NCBI RefSeq assembly: GCF_910596095.1
Contig: NC_056544.1
Coordinates: 3,251,155-3,315,154, forward strand
Direction: 5' to 3'
Length of the DNA: 64,000 nt
Source: Thunnus maccoyii
Lineage: Eukaryota; Chordata; Actinopteri; Scombriformes; Scombridae
Positions within the stretch are counted from its first letter, which is position 1. The number at the start of each line of letters is the position of its first letter. The position numbers were made by a program, and so were the translations under genes. Below the pieces are notes generated by a model. The model saw only the letters and a list, made by a program, of their open reading frames with translations, was not told where the DNA came from and searched no databases. Of this stretch, positions 1 through 10,995 are shown piece by piece.

Positions 1-82
1 CCAATCAGGAACCAGCACGCTATGATCTGGACCAAGAGTACTTTCTGTTTCTAGCCAGTGGACATGCTCAGTACGGTATGAG

Positions 83-121
<39 letters not shown>

Positions 122-3100
122 CACTTTAGAAATGTTGAACTCATTGACCCTGGTAGCTTTAGAGCCCAATTGAAGTTCTTACCAAACTGTCAGAGCTTTA
201 TTATGCCACATGATAGTTTGATCAGCATCACCATCTTGGATGGGTATCAGTTTTATTTGGGCAAGAGGACGTCGTTAACAGGCGATGAAGGGCTTTTTCT
301 TGGTTAATGGTTAATGGTTGAAATGAGACTGAAATGATGAATGAGTGCTTGACATGAATTAAATCCCACTTTTTAGTTCCTTTCACCGTTGCTTTATTGT
401 AAAGAGAACATGCTGTGAAGATGCTGCAGTTTGAGAGCAGGATATATGTGGGGCAGCCGTTAGTTTAACCACTTTGTGTCCCATATTTAAGACACACATT
501 TGTGTGTAATGGATAAGGATTTGTGTTTAGTGCCAGAGGGTGTGTAAGCCTGCCGTTCCTGTCAGCTTTATCTGACTTCAAATGATCTGGGATTCCTAGA
601 ATGACCTTTAAATTCTTAATTGGTGAAGATTCCCATCATGTCCCGCTGGTCTTGAATGCACCAGGGTTAGGGGGATGATTAATCATTTTTCATACATACT
701 GTATGATGGCTAAAATTAAAACTTTGAGGAATTTAATAAGCTTTGTCTTTCTCCACCAGGTAAAATGTGGAGGCATAGTCGCCAACCTCTAATCTCCACC
801 CTCAGAAAACGTATCACCGGCCCACCTGAGATTCTTGAAGGCTCCCGCGGACCAATCATTCTGAAAGTGCATGGTACTTTACATTTATATCACTGAGAGT
901 GGCTGGTGCAGTCAAAGTCATCCAAGAAAATGTTATTAGCCTTAACAAGGTCCAGGAGGACTCCATTATTGTTCTCTCTACAATATGTAAAATATCTGTT
1001 ATCAAAATTATATTTCTTTATACAAAATCAGGACCACTGGTTGCAGCTATTTTCAGTACTATTCTGTGCTTGAGTACAATTTTGAGGCACGTGTTCTTTA
1101 CTTTAGTATTTTCATTTACATCTACTTTATACTTCTTCTGCAAAAAGTATTGCACTTTTTACTCCACTATTTATCTGATCACTTTAGTTACTAGTTACTT
1201 TGCAGATTCAGATTAATATTAATAACATTATGACCGATTATTATACAGTACCAGTCAAAAGTTTTGGCACACGTTATCATTCAAGTGAATGGAAAGGTTT
1301 GTCTGTACTGTAGGTCATCAAAAGACTAAGATTTTATTGATCTCCAGGAGGAAATTCATAAGCTACCCAGCAGTACGGAGTGTAAAATGTACTTTTACTT
1401 GTGGTACTTTAAGTAAGTTTTGATGCAAATACTCTTGTTCTTTTATTCAAATAAAAGTTTACGAGCATAACGTTTACATCTAACAAAGTATTTCTACACT
1501 ATCGTATTGTTACTTTTACTTAAAGTCTCCCTCCTCTCAAAAAAATCTCTTTTGCTTATTGTTACATTTCCTAGAGCTTCACTGTGTAGAATGATGTATG
1601 TGCAGAGTTTGACACTAGAAGGCTGTTTTCATATTCATCTGTTTGAAGAGGGAATGTTTCTCTGTGCTCACCTTAAAAATACTTTAAAGCATGTATTGTG
1701 TGCATGACTTCACAAGTTCAGAGCCAATCACGGTCCAACCATGCAACTTACACAAGTGTGACGTGGAAACTTGAAGCCTCCAGTGCACAAACACTGTGAA
1801 TGGACGTTACAGTGAAGTATGAGACATCTGGTGTCTAGCAGTTAAATTCAAAATATTTGGATATTCAAAGATTCTGGATTTTTTTCAAAGAGTTAGAAGG
1901 AGGAATATATATATTTTAATTAGCTTAATTGTAATTTAGTTTTTAAAAAAGTAATAGAACTTTTATGTGGAAAAACCATATTCATATAGTATTTTTGTAT
2001 GTCTTAAAAAATGTCTGCAGGGGATGTTTAAGTAAAAGATCTGACTACTTCTACCACCACTGAACATTATCAAGCTAATTAACACTGAGAGTGGCTTTTA
2101 GCTGAGGGAAGTAACTGCTCAACTGCCTCTACTTCTCTAGGTGCACTGATGCTTGTAGCCTGGATGCTAACAGGAAGTGTCGGTATCTTCATTGCCAGCT
2201 TCTATAGAACTGATTGGCCAAATCAGACTCTGTTTGGCAAGAAAGTTTGGTTCCAGGTGGATATCACACACACACACACACACACATGCACACATACACA
2301 TACACACATACAATGATCCTGTGTGCAAATATGGTGTATGTGTGTGTGTATGTGTGTGTGTGTGTCTAGGTTCATCGAGGCCTGATGATGGTAACTGTGA
2401 GTCTGACCATTGTGGCCTTTTGCCTTCCATTTTTCTACAGGAGAGGCTGGAGCGAGGTACAGTATCTACTCACATCAATCACTTTACCCAAATTCCTAGA
2501 GGCACTAAGCAGGCTAGTCAGATTATTATGTATTATGTTTATGTTTTTAACAAGGTAATTTAACTTTTTGCTCACAATTTTTCGAAAAGAATACAAATAA
2601 TGAGCAGGGAAACAAAGACACAAAGAGAAACAGGTAGGTAAAAGTAATGGATAAATGCTTAAAATAGCTAAAAGTACAGTATTTGGATCAATTGTTAGTT
2701 ACAGTAGCTATTGGATAAATGATTGAAAAAACAGGTGAAATAGTTAACTTAAAGTAAAGGATAAATGGTTGAATTGTCCAGCTTCTGCCACTACTACTGC
2801 CAAGTAGTAGTGACACAAATGCAAACTTAACCAAGCTGACCTAAACCTTGACAGTTCTATTGTATGAAAACTATTGTAACATCTACAATTATATCCATCA
2901 TTGTATCATTGTATGTAGTTTAAAATCAATTTAAGATTTAAGAAACGCTCACAGACTGTAAACAATTTGTTATTGTCCTGCTGTAGTCATACATCACCAG
3001 CAGAGAGGGGTGTTGGATCAGTTATCAATTACCACACAGCTCTAGTGTGTGTGTGTGTGTGTGTGTTTGTATGTGTGTGTGTGTGTGTGTGTGTGCAGCA

Positions 3101-5305
3101 TGCAGGTGTCCATCCCTACCTAGGTTGTTGTGTCCTGGCATTAGCTCTGATTCAACCAATCGTGGCTGCTTTCAGATCATCACTTGACTCTCACAGGTAT
3201 GTGCATGTGTATTCAGTGTCGCAGGAGTGGTGGAAAGTAACTCAGTACATTTACTTAAGTACTGTACTCAATTACAATTTTGAGTATTTCCATGTGATGC
3301 TGCTTTATACTTCCACTCCACTACATTTCAGAGGGAAATATTGTACTTTCTCCTCCACTACATTTATTTGACAGCTTTAGTTACTTTTCAGATGAAGATT
3401 TGACACAATGGATAATATAACAAGCTTTTAAAATACAACACATTGTTAAAGATGAAACTAGTGGTTTCCAACCTTTTTGGCTTTGGACGTCTTACAAAAA
3501 GCAGTGTGTAGTCGGGGTCACATTTCACATGTCTATGAGTTGTTAACAGCTCCACCAAATAGTGATTTTTCCCTCTAAACTTCTCACATGCTTTCATTTC
3601 AATAAATGTTCAAATGATCCAATATTTCACCAAAAATCAAAGATTATCATCACAACCCCTCAGATTTATCTGCTGACCCTTTGGAGGGGCCTAACCGGTA
3701 GTTTGTTGATTGTGTATGAAGAAGTAGTAGTATCAGTAGAACTTTTCTTGTAATGGAGTATTTTACATTGCTGCATTCCTATAGTTCTTGGTGGGTGGGC
3801 TCAGGGACATTATCCAGGAAACATAGTAATCTATCTTTGAGAGACAGCTAGGCTCTTGCCATAACACATAAACTACAACTAGAGTGTATTGTTCTTGACA
3901 TCCGTGCATCATTATATTTAAAATTGCCTGTAACACAGTGCGCCAAGAAGGTAGCATTAATCACCACTGGGATGATTTGTTCCTCTGAATCAGAAAGGAG
4001 CTACCGTTGCTGAGTCACAGAGGGAGGGAGGATATTCTCTGGCCTGGTTTTTTCATGATACCAGGGAGACCAGTATGAACAATAATTGGGTTGGGGATTT
4101 CGGTTTAATCTTGCTGTTAATGTAACTATTGAGCTGTGCTTGTATACTGGATTGTCTGGCTGACTGCATGAATAACTGACAGACAAATTGGAGGATTAAG
4201 CGAAGGATTTTTTTGGCTGCTAGATTAAATATGAGATTTATTTATATTTAATTATATTGTTATTACAGTTTATTAATATCTTTGTATGATTTGTGTCAAA
4301 AGATACATGTGGGCTCACTGGGGAGTTGGCTCTGTGACTGAGATCATGGCAGGTGGGTTTGTTTAAAGAAAGTTTGATCTTTGCCAACACTTTGCAAGGA
4401 CTTCCTAGATGACTAATTAATTAATTAATTCCGGTTTCCATGTGATTACAGTGGCAGCCATGTTCTTGGGCATGCATCAATCATCGCTGCTCCTCCCCTC
4501 ACCATGGGCAACACATGTTCTGATTGGCTACGTGACCTTGCAGGCCTCATTCAGGTTCCTCCTCCTGATGCTGATGCACAAGCATCTTTACATCAAAACA
4601 TGTAGGATAACTCTAATGAAGTTCATTGTGCATTTTGAGTTTTACTGGTATTTAAATTATGATGATAAGGAATAGCCTTCATAACTTGGCAGAGTATTGA
4701 GTGCACTGTTAAGTGATGTCAAATGTATTTTTGCACTATTATTCATGTTGTTTGTTTGACCAGCAGCACTGGGATCAGATGACCAACAAGGCATTCTTTC
4801 TGACCAATCACAGCCTGGTCGCTGGGTAGGTAGAATGTCATGTCTGTCCTGCTTCCTGGTGGTGATTTTAAAAAGATCTTGTCAGACTTGTTTTTTATTT
4901 TCTCTGGTATCACAGCGACATTCATATAATATTATTTTAGATGATATAAAATCATATACTGACATGTCATAGAGCTTTCCTGCCTTGTCATATGCACGTG
5001 TAACCAATAACATTAGACACGGCTGCACTCCATTCAGGTGTCCCTGCTTGCTGGCTGACTGACCCACCTAAATGGAACGGAGCTATTGTTAGTGTTACTA
5101 GATACACTTGTGCTCCTCAGACTGTCTGCTGTGAGAAAGGTGTAATAGTGGGAATGTTTTTGGGACAGTCCTCATGTCTACTTTCTAACTTCTATCTTTC
5201 TTTCTGTTTCAGGAGACCTTCATCAAGTCTTTCATCTTGGCTGCTTTTGCTTTGGGAAACTGTGGTCTCCTAATGGCCCTGTTGTCTTTCATAGCTGCAA
5301 TTTGA
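1..5305 (+). CDS. frrs1: Ferric-chelate reductase 1-like, 3' part (cytochrome b561 domain)
   Basis: Partial gene whose 5' end lies left of the window. Exons read by eye: 1-75, 760-873, 2141-2256, 2370-2456, 3099-3196, 4303-4352, 4452-4601, 4764-4825 (or from 4767) and 5213-5305, with a TGA stop at 5303-5305; phases agree at every junction. The first exon ends the DOMON region (YFLFLASGHAQY). The rest is a cytochrome b561 domain with several hydrophobic helices and the expected haem-ligand type histidines in KVHGALML, VHRGLMM, HPYLG and AHWGVG. The protein ends in a hydrophobic helix (LLMALLSFIAAI). Family members (reelin, DOMON, then cyt b561) are membrane haem proteins that reduce ferric iron by transmembrane electron transfer. 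About 281 codons are present. Which fish paralogue this is cannot be decided here; the neighbours palmd and plppr5 support the 1p21-type FRRS1 locus. Confidence 0.87.
86..117. repeat. (CA)n microsatellite
   Basis: Perfect CA dinucleotide run of about 16 units, beginning about 10 bases after the donor of the first frrs1 intron seen here. Confidence 0.95.
1055..2062 (+). mobile_element. Interspersed repeat with CACCACTG end, interrupted
   Basis: Degraded copy of the element also seen at 3225-3775: a shared stretch reads gtattgcactttttactcca, and the copy ends in cttctaccaccactg, the inverse of the start of the other copy. Between about 1528 and 2028 the sequence does not fit the family and looks like a later insertion. 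The family is very common in teleost introns. Boundaries are approximate. Confidence 0.5.
2257..2369 (+). other. Short frrs1 intron with (AC)n at its 5' end and (GT)n at its 3' end
   Basis: This 113-base intron joins exons 2141-2256 and 2370-2456. A CA-rich run (about 2266-2310) starts 10 bases after the donor, and a GT-rich run (about 2334-2366) ends just before the TCTAG acceptor. There is no normal polypyrimidine tract. The two runs are complementary and can fold the intron into one hairpin with both splice sites at its base. Teleost introns of this (AC)m-(GT)n type have been reported to splice with reduced need for U2AF2. Confidence 0.8.
3040..3096. repeat. (GT)n microsatellite at a 3' splice site
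   Basis: Nearly pure GT run that ends in GCAG, the acceptor of frrs1 exon 3099-3196. It occupies the place of the polypyrimidine tract. Confidence 0.92.
3225..3775 (+). mobile_element. Interspersed non-coding repeat starting AGTGGTGGAAAGTAAC
   Basis: Begins with agtggtggaaagtaactcag and includes the typical ccactacatttcagagggaa segment, followed by a block starting gtggtttccaacctttttgg. It matches the consensus of an abundant fish non-autonomous element as I remember it. It lies in the frrs1 intron 3197-4302. Coordinates are approximate and the family name should be checked in a repeat library. Confidence 0.55.
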
Positions 5306-5830
5306 CATTTAATTGCAAACAATGTAAATACATTTTCAAGACTGTGGCACCCCAGCAACATTAAGGTGACTTTTGGTGCAAGCTTTGGTTTTGCCCTGAC
5401 ACCACTGAGCCCTACAAACTACAGGTTTTAACTGAAAGCTTTGGAAGCCAGTAGGTAACAATGACTACCAGTCCAACAGCAAGAATGAGGGACTTTAAGT
5501 TAATTATTCAAACCCACTATCATCTACTTAAAACCAAATCTCTTTCACTTTACAGTATATTTTCTGTTTTGCTTGTAAATGTGTAGTTACAGTGTACATT
5601 TACTTTATTCTTGTACATTTCTGATTAATTGTTGGTATTCCAACTCTATTTTCAGTTACATTATTAATGTTTAATAGTAGCACTTCATTGGCCCCTACTG
5701 AATAATTCATTAAAGCATTAACCCCTGGATCAGCAAAATGTGCTTTTTGATGTTTTTAATTTTGTTTTGTTTTGTTTTGATATTCATTAACCTGCATAAT
5801 GTACTCAGTTTTGTCTCAGAGTAATAAAGA
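5306..5830 (+). other. frrs1: frrs1 3' UTR with polyadenylation signal
   Basis: Non-coding sequence follows the frrs1 stop codon. A canonical AATAAA at 5823-5828 is the best poly(A) signal, giving a 3' UTR of about 540 bases; an ATTAAA near 5710 is a weaker alternative. The end is inferred from the signal only. Confidence 0.55.
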
Positions 5831-7987
5831 ATGTAATTAAGTATTCATTAAAATCCAGATAGATATTATTATTTTTGTCTTCATTTACTTTGTCATCCTG
5901 GAATTACAGAGCTGTGAACAAATACATGTATTTTCTTTTGTAGTTCAATGTTGACAGTTTTGAATTTATCATGCGTCAAAAATCAAAAGGAACAACAATA
6001 TGTAAACAGTAAACTGCTGAAACAGCATGAACATGTTCCTGCCCCAGTTTATATGCCACTATGAGGTTTTCAATTCAGATGAAAGGAGAACAAAGCCATT
6101 AAAGATACCAAAGGTATATGTATAATTCAGAGGGTGACACAATGTAAGAGGGAGAACAGAGCCGCCTGCTCCTGGTTAAACATTTGTCAAACTGCACCTA
6201 AACTACCAGACAGCATTATTATGAAGATACAATATAAAGCCACACCTTTCTAACAGAGAGTTAGAATGGATTATTATAGAATTGAAGCTAAATGTGTCCA
6301 AAATAACACATCACAATCTGAAACTTAAGTAATGACCTAAACCCTCTCAGTTCTACTTTTCAGTTTCAGTTTTTCATAGTTTAAGTGAGGTATGACAATA
6401 CGCTTGTAGCTAAATGGCATCCAATCTGTAAAAAAATACATAAATTATATTACATCATGGTTTTACAATTGGATGATATTACATTACTTCACATTATGAC
6501 ATTACAACTAAATGTAAGTGACATCCAATTCAATATGTGTATTTTATGACATCACAAATGTTCACATTAGCATCCTTCATCTAAAATTAATATTTTGGTA
6601 ATTATGTTTTTTGTAAATAAATTCATTTGAGTTGAAATAACTCATAAATTGAATTGATCTGAAGTGAGTTTTTGCCAGTCAGTAATGGTTTGGAAGAAAT
6701 AATGCAGTAAAGAGAGGCAACTCATATCATCTCATTTCATTAACATACTTAGGAAAAGCACTTAGAACAATAGGCAAGATTAGTTTTTGTCCTCCTGCTC
6801 TAGAAATAAACAACAAATCCGTAAGAGTGTTGTTATAGAGAGACTTTTCTTCATCACATTATGTGGTATAGATGTACCTCAAACATGGTGGACAGTAGAC
6901 AAGGCCTAAAGATAGCGGTGTCATTTCGTCCATCTAGCATCTCCACTTCCAACGGTCCAAGATATATCAACAGGCAAGGTATCTCAACAACTAATAACAA
7001 TATTTTAATGAAATTTGGTTTAGACCTTCATGGTGCTCAGAGGATAATTCTTCATATTTTGTTTACCTGCTGACGTAGTACCAGTGTCAGGTCACAATTT
7101 CCCGCAGAGACCAACACTTTGGACTGTGATTATGTTGAGAAGTACTGACCAGATTTCCCTGAAAATTACTGTCATTATTCCTGAATCACAACCCTCTGAC
7201 GTCCTGTTCCTTCCACTATTAAACTCAATTTCCACTTTGAAAACTCCATCAGGTCTCCTGTTGTGCCACTGTCAGGCCAAATTGTGAACTTTGCACAGAC
7301 GTCTCACAATCTAAGCTGCAGTTTGCTTTAAAATATGCTGTTATTTGTTTCATGAGCAGGCTGGATTAACAACTAGGCAAAGTGGGCAACTGTCCTATGG
7401 TTTACAACTGCATGAATTAAAAAACTCCAGGGTTACTATGTGTCAACTGGTTTGTAGAAGCTTAATTAAAATTTTGTTTGGGGCCACTAACCTTACTGAC
7501 CAGGAGGTAGTTAGTATTCAACCTGCACAGTAATATGTAATTGTTTGTTTTTTTGGCTCCATAATGCATCTGATAATTTCACGTAGTATAATTTCATGTC
7601 ATAACCCATCACTGATGTTGTCCAATTTGTTTGTAATGTTTACTGCAACTGTTCTGATAAAAAAAAAAATCCTGGTACATTAGTATGACTCTCACATTTG
7701 CACATCAGTGTATTACATAACATTCTTACCCCCCACACAACATTGCATGTAAATCATCATGGCATCAGAAATAGCGGCGCAGCTTCACCATGCCTTATTG
7801 GAACTGTTACTGTCACAATGATGCAATAACGATACATTGTGTATACACACACACACACACAGATAGATGACAAGAGTGTGTAGGAGATTACTAAGTTGAG
7901 TTTTGACGTCAAATATAAATAAAAAAAACCCCACTAATCCTCTGAAAGGTTGGATAAGACGGTCGCGGATGACAGATGTGCTTCAGT

Positions 7988-8026
<39 letters not shown>

Positions 8027-8199
8027 GTGTGTGTGTGTGAAAGAGAGAGCATTGTGTATGGCGGTATCCTTCCTATAATAAGTGTGTCAGTGTGAGGCTG
8101 AACATGTGTGTGTCGCAAATGTCGCTAAAGCTGCTGTTTGCTGATTGGCTGCTGCCCACACACACTCAATATGCACCCCGCTGGCACTGAGATGTGTGC

Positions 8200-8200
<1 letters not shown>
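5831..8200. other. Intergenic, no gene recognised
   Basis: AT-rich intergenic DNA. No open frame has splice signals or family resemblance. It holds a short (AC)n near 7846-7860 and a (GT)n run at about 7991-8038. Confidence 0.6.

Positions 8201-8201
<1 letters not shown>

Positions 8202-8280
<79 letters not shown>
8202..8280. repeat. (GA)n microsatellite upstream of a TATA box
   Basis: GA dinucleotide run of nearly 80 bases with one GG interruption; it ends 7 bases before a TATA box. Confidence 0.95.
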
Positions 8281-8284
<4 letters not shown>

Positions 8285-8285
8285 G

Positions 8286-8405
8286 GATATAAAGAGGAAA
8301 GAGATCAATAGGGAGAAGAGAAAGACACACAGAAACATAGAATTTCTTTCTTTCATAGCAGTGTAACCAGCTGACATTTCACCACTTCAACAGCTGGAAC
8401 AGCAG
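8286..8405 (+). promoter_or_regulatory. Possible promoter and non-coding first exon
   Basis: TATAAA at 8288-8293 lies in a GC-flanked context directly after the GA tract. About 25-30 bases downstream transcription could start near 8318, and the sequence runs to CAGCAG followed by GTAAGA at 8406, a strong donor. The would-be exon has no useful reading frame, so it would be 5' UTR or a non-coding RNA exon. It could be a distal promoter of the MISP/AKAP2-like gene downstream, but no sequence joins them. Confidence 0.35.
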
Positions 8406-9759
8406 GTAAGATACAACTCTCCTTGTGTTCTCTATGCTTCTGTTTGCCTTGAAGTGTTCCTGAGGCCTATGAAACACACTGACTATGACTATGAAGCAGC
8501 TAAAAACTAGTCGCTAAAAATAGAGCACATAATAGGAAGTTGTCAGATTCTTGTGATTGTCTGTGTGATTTAAGAGGTAAAATGTAAAGATCTTAGCTCA
8601 GTGTTGATATCTGTATGGATGAAAACATGTAGGGAAAAAATAACACAACTGGGTGTGTATTTGATGTAAAATCTGATAACATTATCATCCAGGTATGTGA
8701 TGTATTCACTGTGTGAAGTCTGACAGCTGGAATTTTTTAAAATATGTCCTGTATCTATAAGCCCAGGTCACATTAAGGATAAAACTATGGAAAGTATTCA
8801 TACAAAGTTTCCGTAGAATGTTGATATGCAGCTCAAGTTTGTCTTTAGCCAGTGAAAACTCATATTCAATATATACGGGTTTGTTTTGTCTTTGCATTAT
8901 AAATCCAACAAATTGATTTTGAATCTAGAAAAAGAGGAGATCCATTTCTCAGACTTCTGACTCATGAAATATATTATGACGCTTTCCTACTTTTTTCAAC
9001 ATCAATAGTCAAAGTCAGGTTTTGTTTTCAGCCCCTCTGGAGACACTAATGTTCTAATGTTTAGCAACCATCTTTAAAGGTGCAGATACAGAAATGTCCG
9101 TACTAACAGTAGTGTCAATAAACCTGATAAGTGTGTTTTTTGAGTGAGTTTGTGCAAAGTCTCTTTGGAGCGTCTCTGACAACATTCTCTGACATTATCA
9201 CTCAGAAAAATAAGCCAAATTTGATGGAAAGTAACACTTTCTTTAGTGTTTGCCAAAAGTTATTTTGTGGCTCTTCATAGGAGAAAAATTGAAACTGATC
9301 ATAAAGTACAGAATGCACTGACAGACTGAAGGTCAGTGGGAGAGGGATGGTGTTTTTACTTAAATGGTTTAGCAAGTCTTAGTCAAGATTGAATCTTGCC
9401 CATGATGATAAAATCTTTCTCATGAAATCCCATTTAGTCTTTACAGTTTTCACAAGAAATAATACAAAGCTCCATAAGCCTTGAAGACAAAAAATTGAAT
9501 TGCACGAAGCTCTGTCACAGTTTTTTTCTCAGTGCAATATATGTATCTGTGTACCATGCTTCATCATTATAACACCTAAAACATGTAAAAAAAAAAAAAA
9601 AAAAAGGGCCTATTTAACTGATTAACTTCTTTCATGACCCATGGGGTGAGTTCATGCATTATACTGTCCCATGGCTTGATTGATCTGCGAGTGTGGAATA
9701 CAGGAAACACTGCTGATGTTCACACAGAGTGAGAGGAAGAGAAAGCAAGCGTATGTGAG

Positions 9760-9792
<33 letters not shown>

Positions 9793-10857
9793 TAGAGCTG
9801 GCGGCACAGTGTTATCTAGCTGTGACCTTGTCTATCTAGCATCTATTAGTCAAAAGAGAAAAGCATGTAATGATTTATGCTGTTGGAAAAATCCACTGCA
9901 CGCAATACAATCACAATATGTCCATTTCAACATATCACATGGAAGTAGGATTAGACCCATATACGACTGCATGATTAAAAATGGGATCTGATCCAGTCAG
10001 TATGGTCCACACCTGATATGACAAACGGATCAGTGGCAAATGCAATTAAAAAACATGAATTCTCCATGTGTGTGGAAGTTTTCTGTAGGGATGAACACCA
10101 TTCTTCAAAAGGATATTCCCTCATTTGGTATTTTGATGATGGTGGATAGAGAGCTGTCCAACGCATCACTCCAAAATCTTCCACAGGTGTGTGCTGTGTT
10201 GAGGTCTGGTGACTGTGAAGGCCATAGCATATGATTCATCATTCACATCACATCATTATGTTTCTCCACTTATTTATTCAGGCATTTGTCTCAGACTTGC
10301 AGAATATAACTTAAAGACACTCAATGTCACTTTGAGACCCTTGAGTGAAATACGTCCCTAACCTTTGCTGCACAGTGACACTGTCTTCCAGTTGATGTGT
10401 AAATGGCTGGTGAGCATAGTTTTAGAAGTTTTTTCCCCACTGAATTCAGATTACTGTAGTAGTACAAGCGAAGGTGGTGCACCCTCTTCTCAGTCAAGAA
10501 AGAAGGAGTTAACCTGATTACTGTATACAGTTTTTGTCAAATAGGCCCTTTCCCCAGCAGATATTTTGACATGTCAGAGCAGGAAAAGCACATTTTTAAT
10601 TATAACATTAATAATGGCTGCATTTCATTTAGATGTGAAATTTTAGGGGCCATGGTAGTGTGACTGCAAGCTAATGGGACACTTCAAAGGAAAGATGACA
10701 TCATAGATGTTACTAGTTACAGCTGTGCCTTTTTCTGAATAAAAGACCTATTGGCTTCCTTTGTATTACATTATTTTTCTCCATCTTTGACATACTGTAG
10801 TTCTTCTGAGATAAAACACAAACAAGTCATGCATTATTAGAATATGCATGCATTATT

Positions 10858-10995
10858 GAAATCAAAATCAAATGGCTGCATTTATATAGCGCTTTTATCC
10901 AAAGTACTTTACAATGTTTCAAGCTACTATGTAAGGTGTTGGCACAACCATCAGGAGCAATATGGGATTCAGTATCTTGTCCCAGCTTGGTCGCC
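10858..10995 (-). mobile_element. SINE 3' fragment, reverse orientation
   Basis: Reads tttatatagcgcttttatcc at one end and ccatcaggagcaatatgg further on. On the minus strand this corresponds to the body and tail of the tRNA-derived SINE at 36400-36665 (CAAGATACTGAA, TTGCTCC.GATGG, then a tail ending TATAAATG). The tRNA-like head is missing. Confidence 0.6.

Noticed and set aside
2967-3371. 134-residue plus-strand frame
   Set aside because: It is an frrs1 exon (3099-3196) extended through intronic GT repeat and an interspersed repeat. Only the exon part is coding.
8087-8377. Minus-strand Leu/Ser-rich frame resembling a membrane protein
   Set aside because: It is made by the CT complement of the GA tract at 8202-8280.
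9975-10260. Possible coding or transposase fragment on the minus strand (about 70 codons)
   Set aside because: It looks like a dispersed repeat, but I could not place it in a transposase family and it has no splice or start support.
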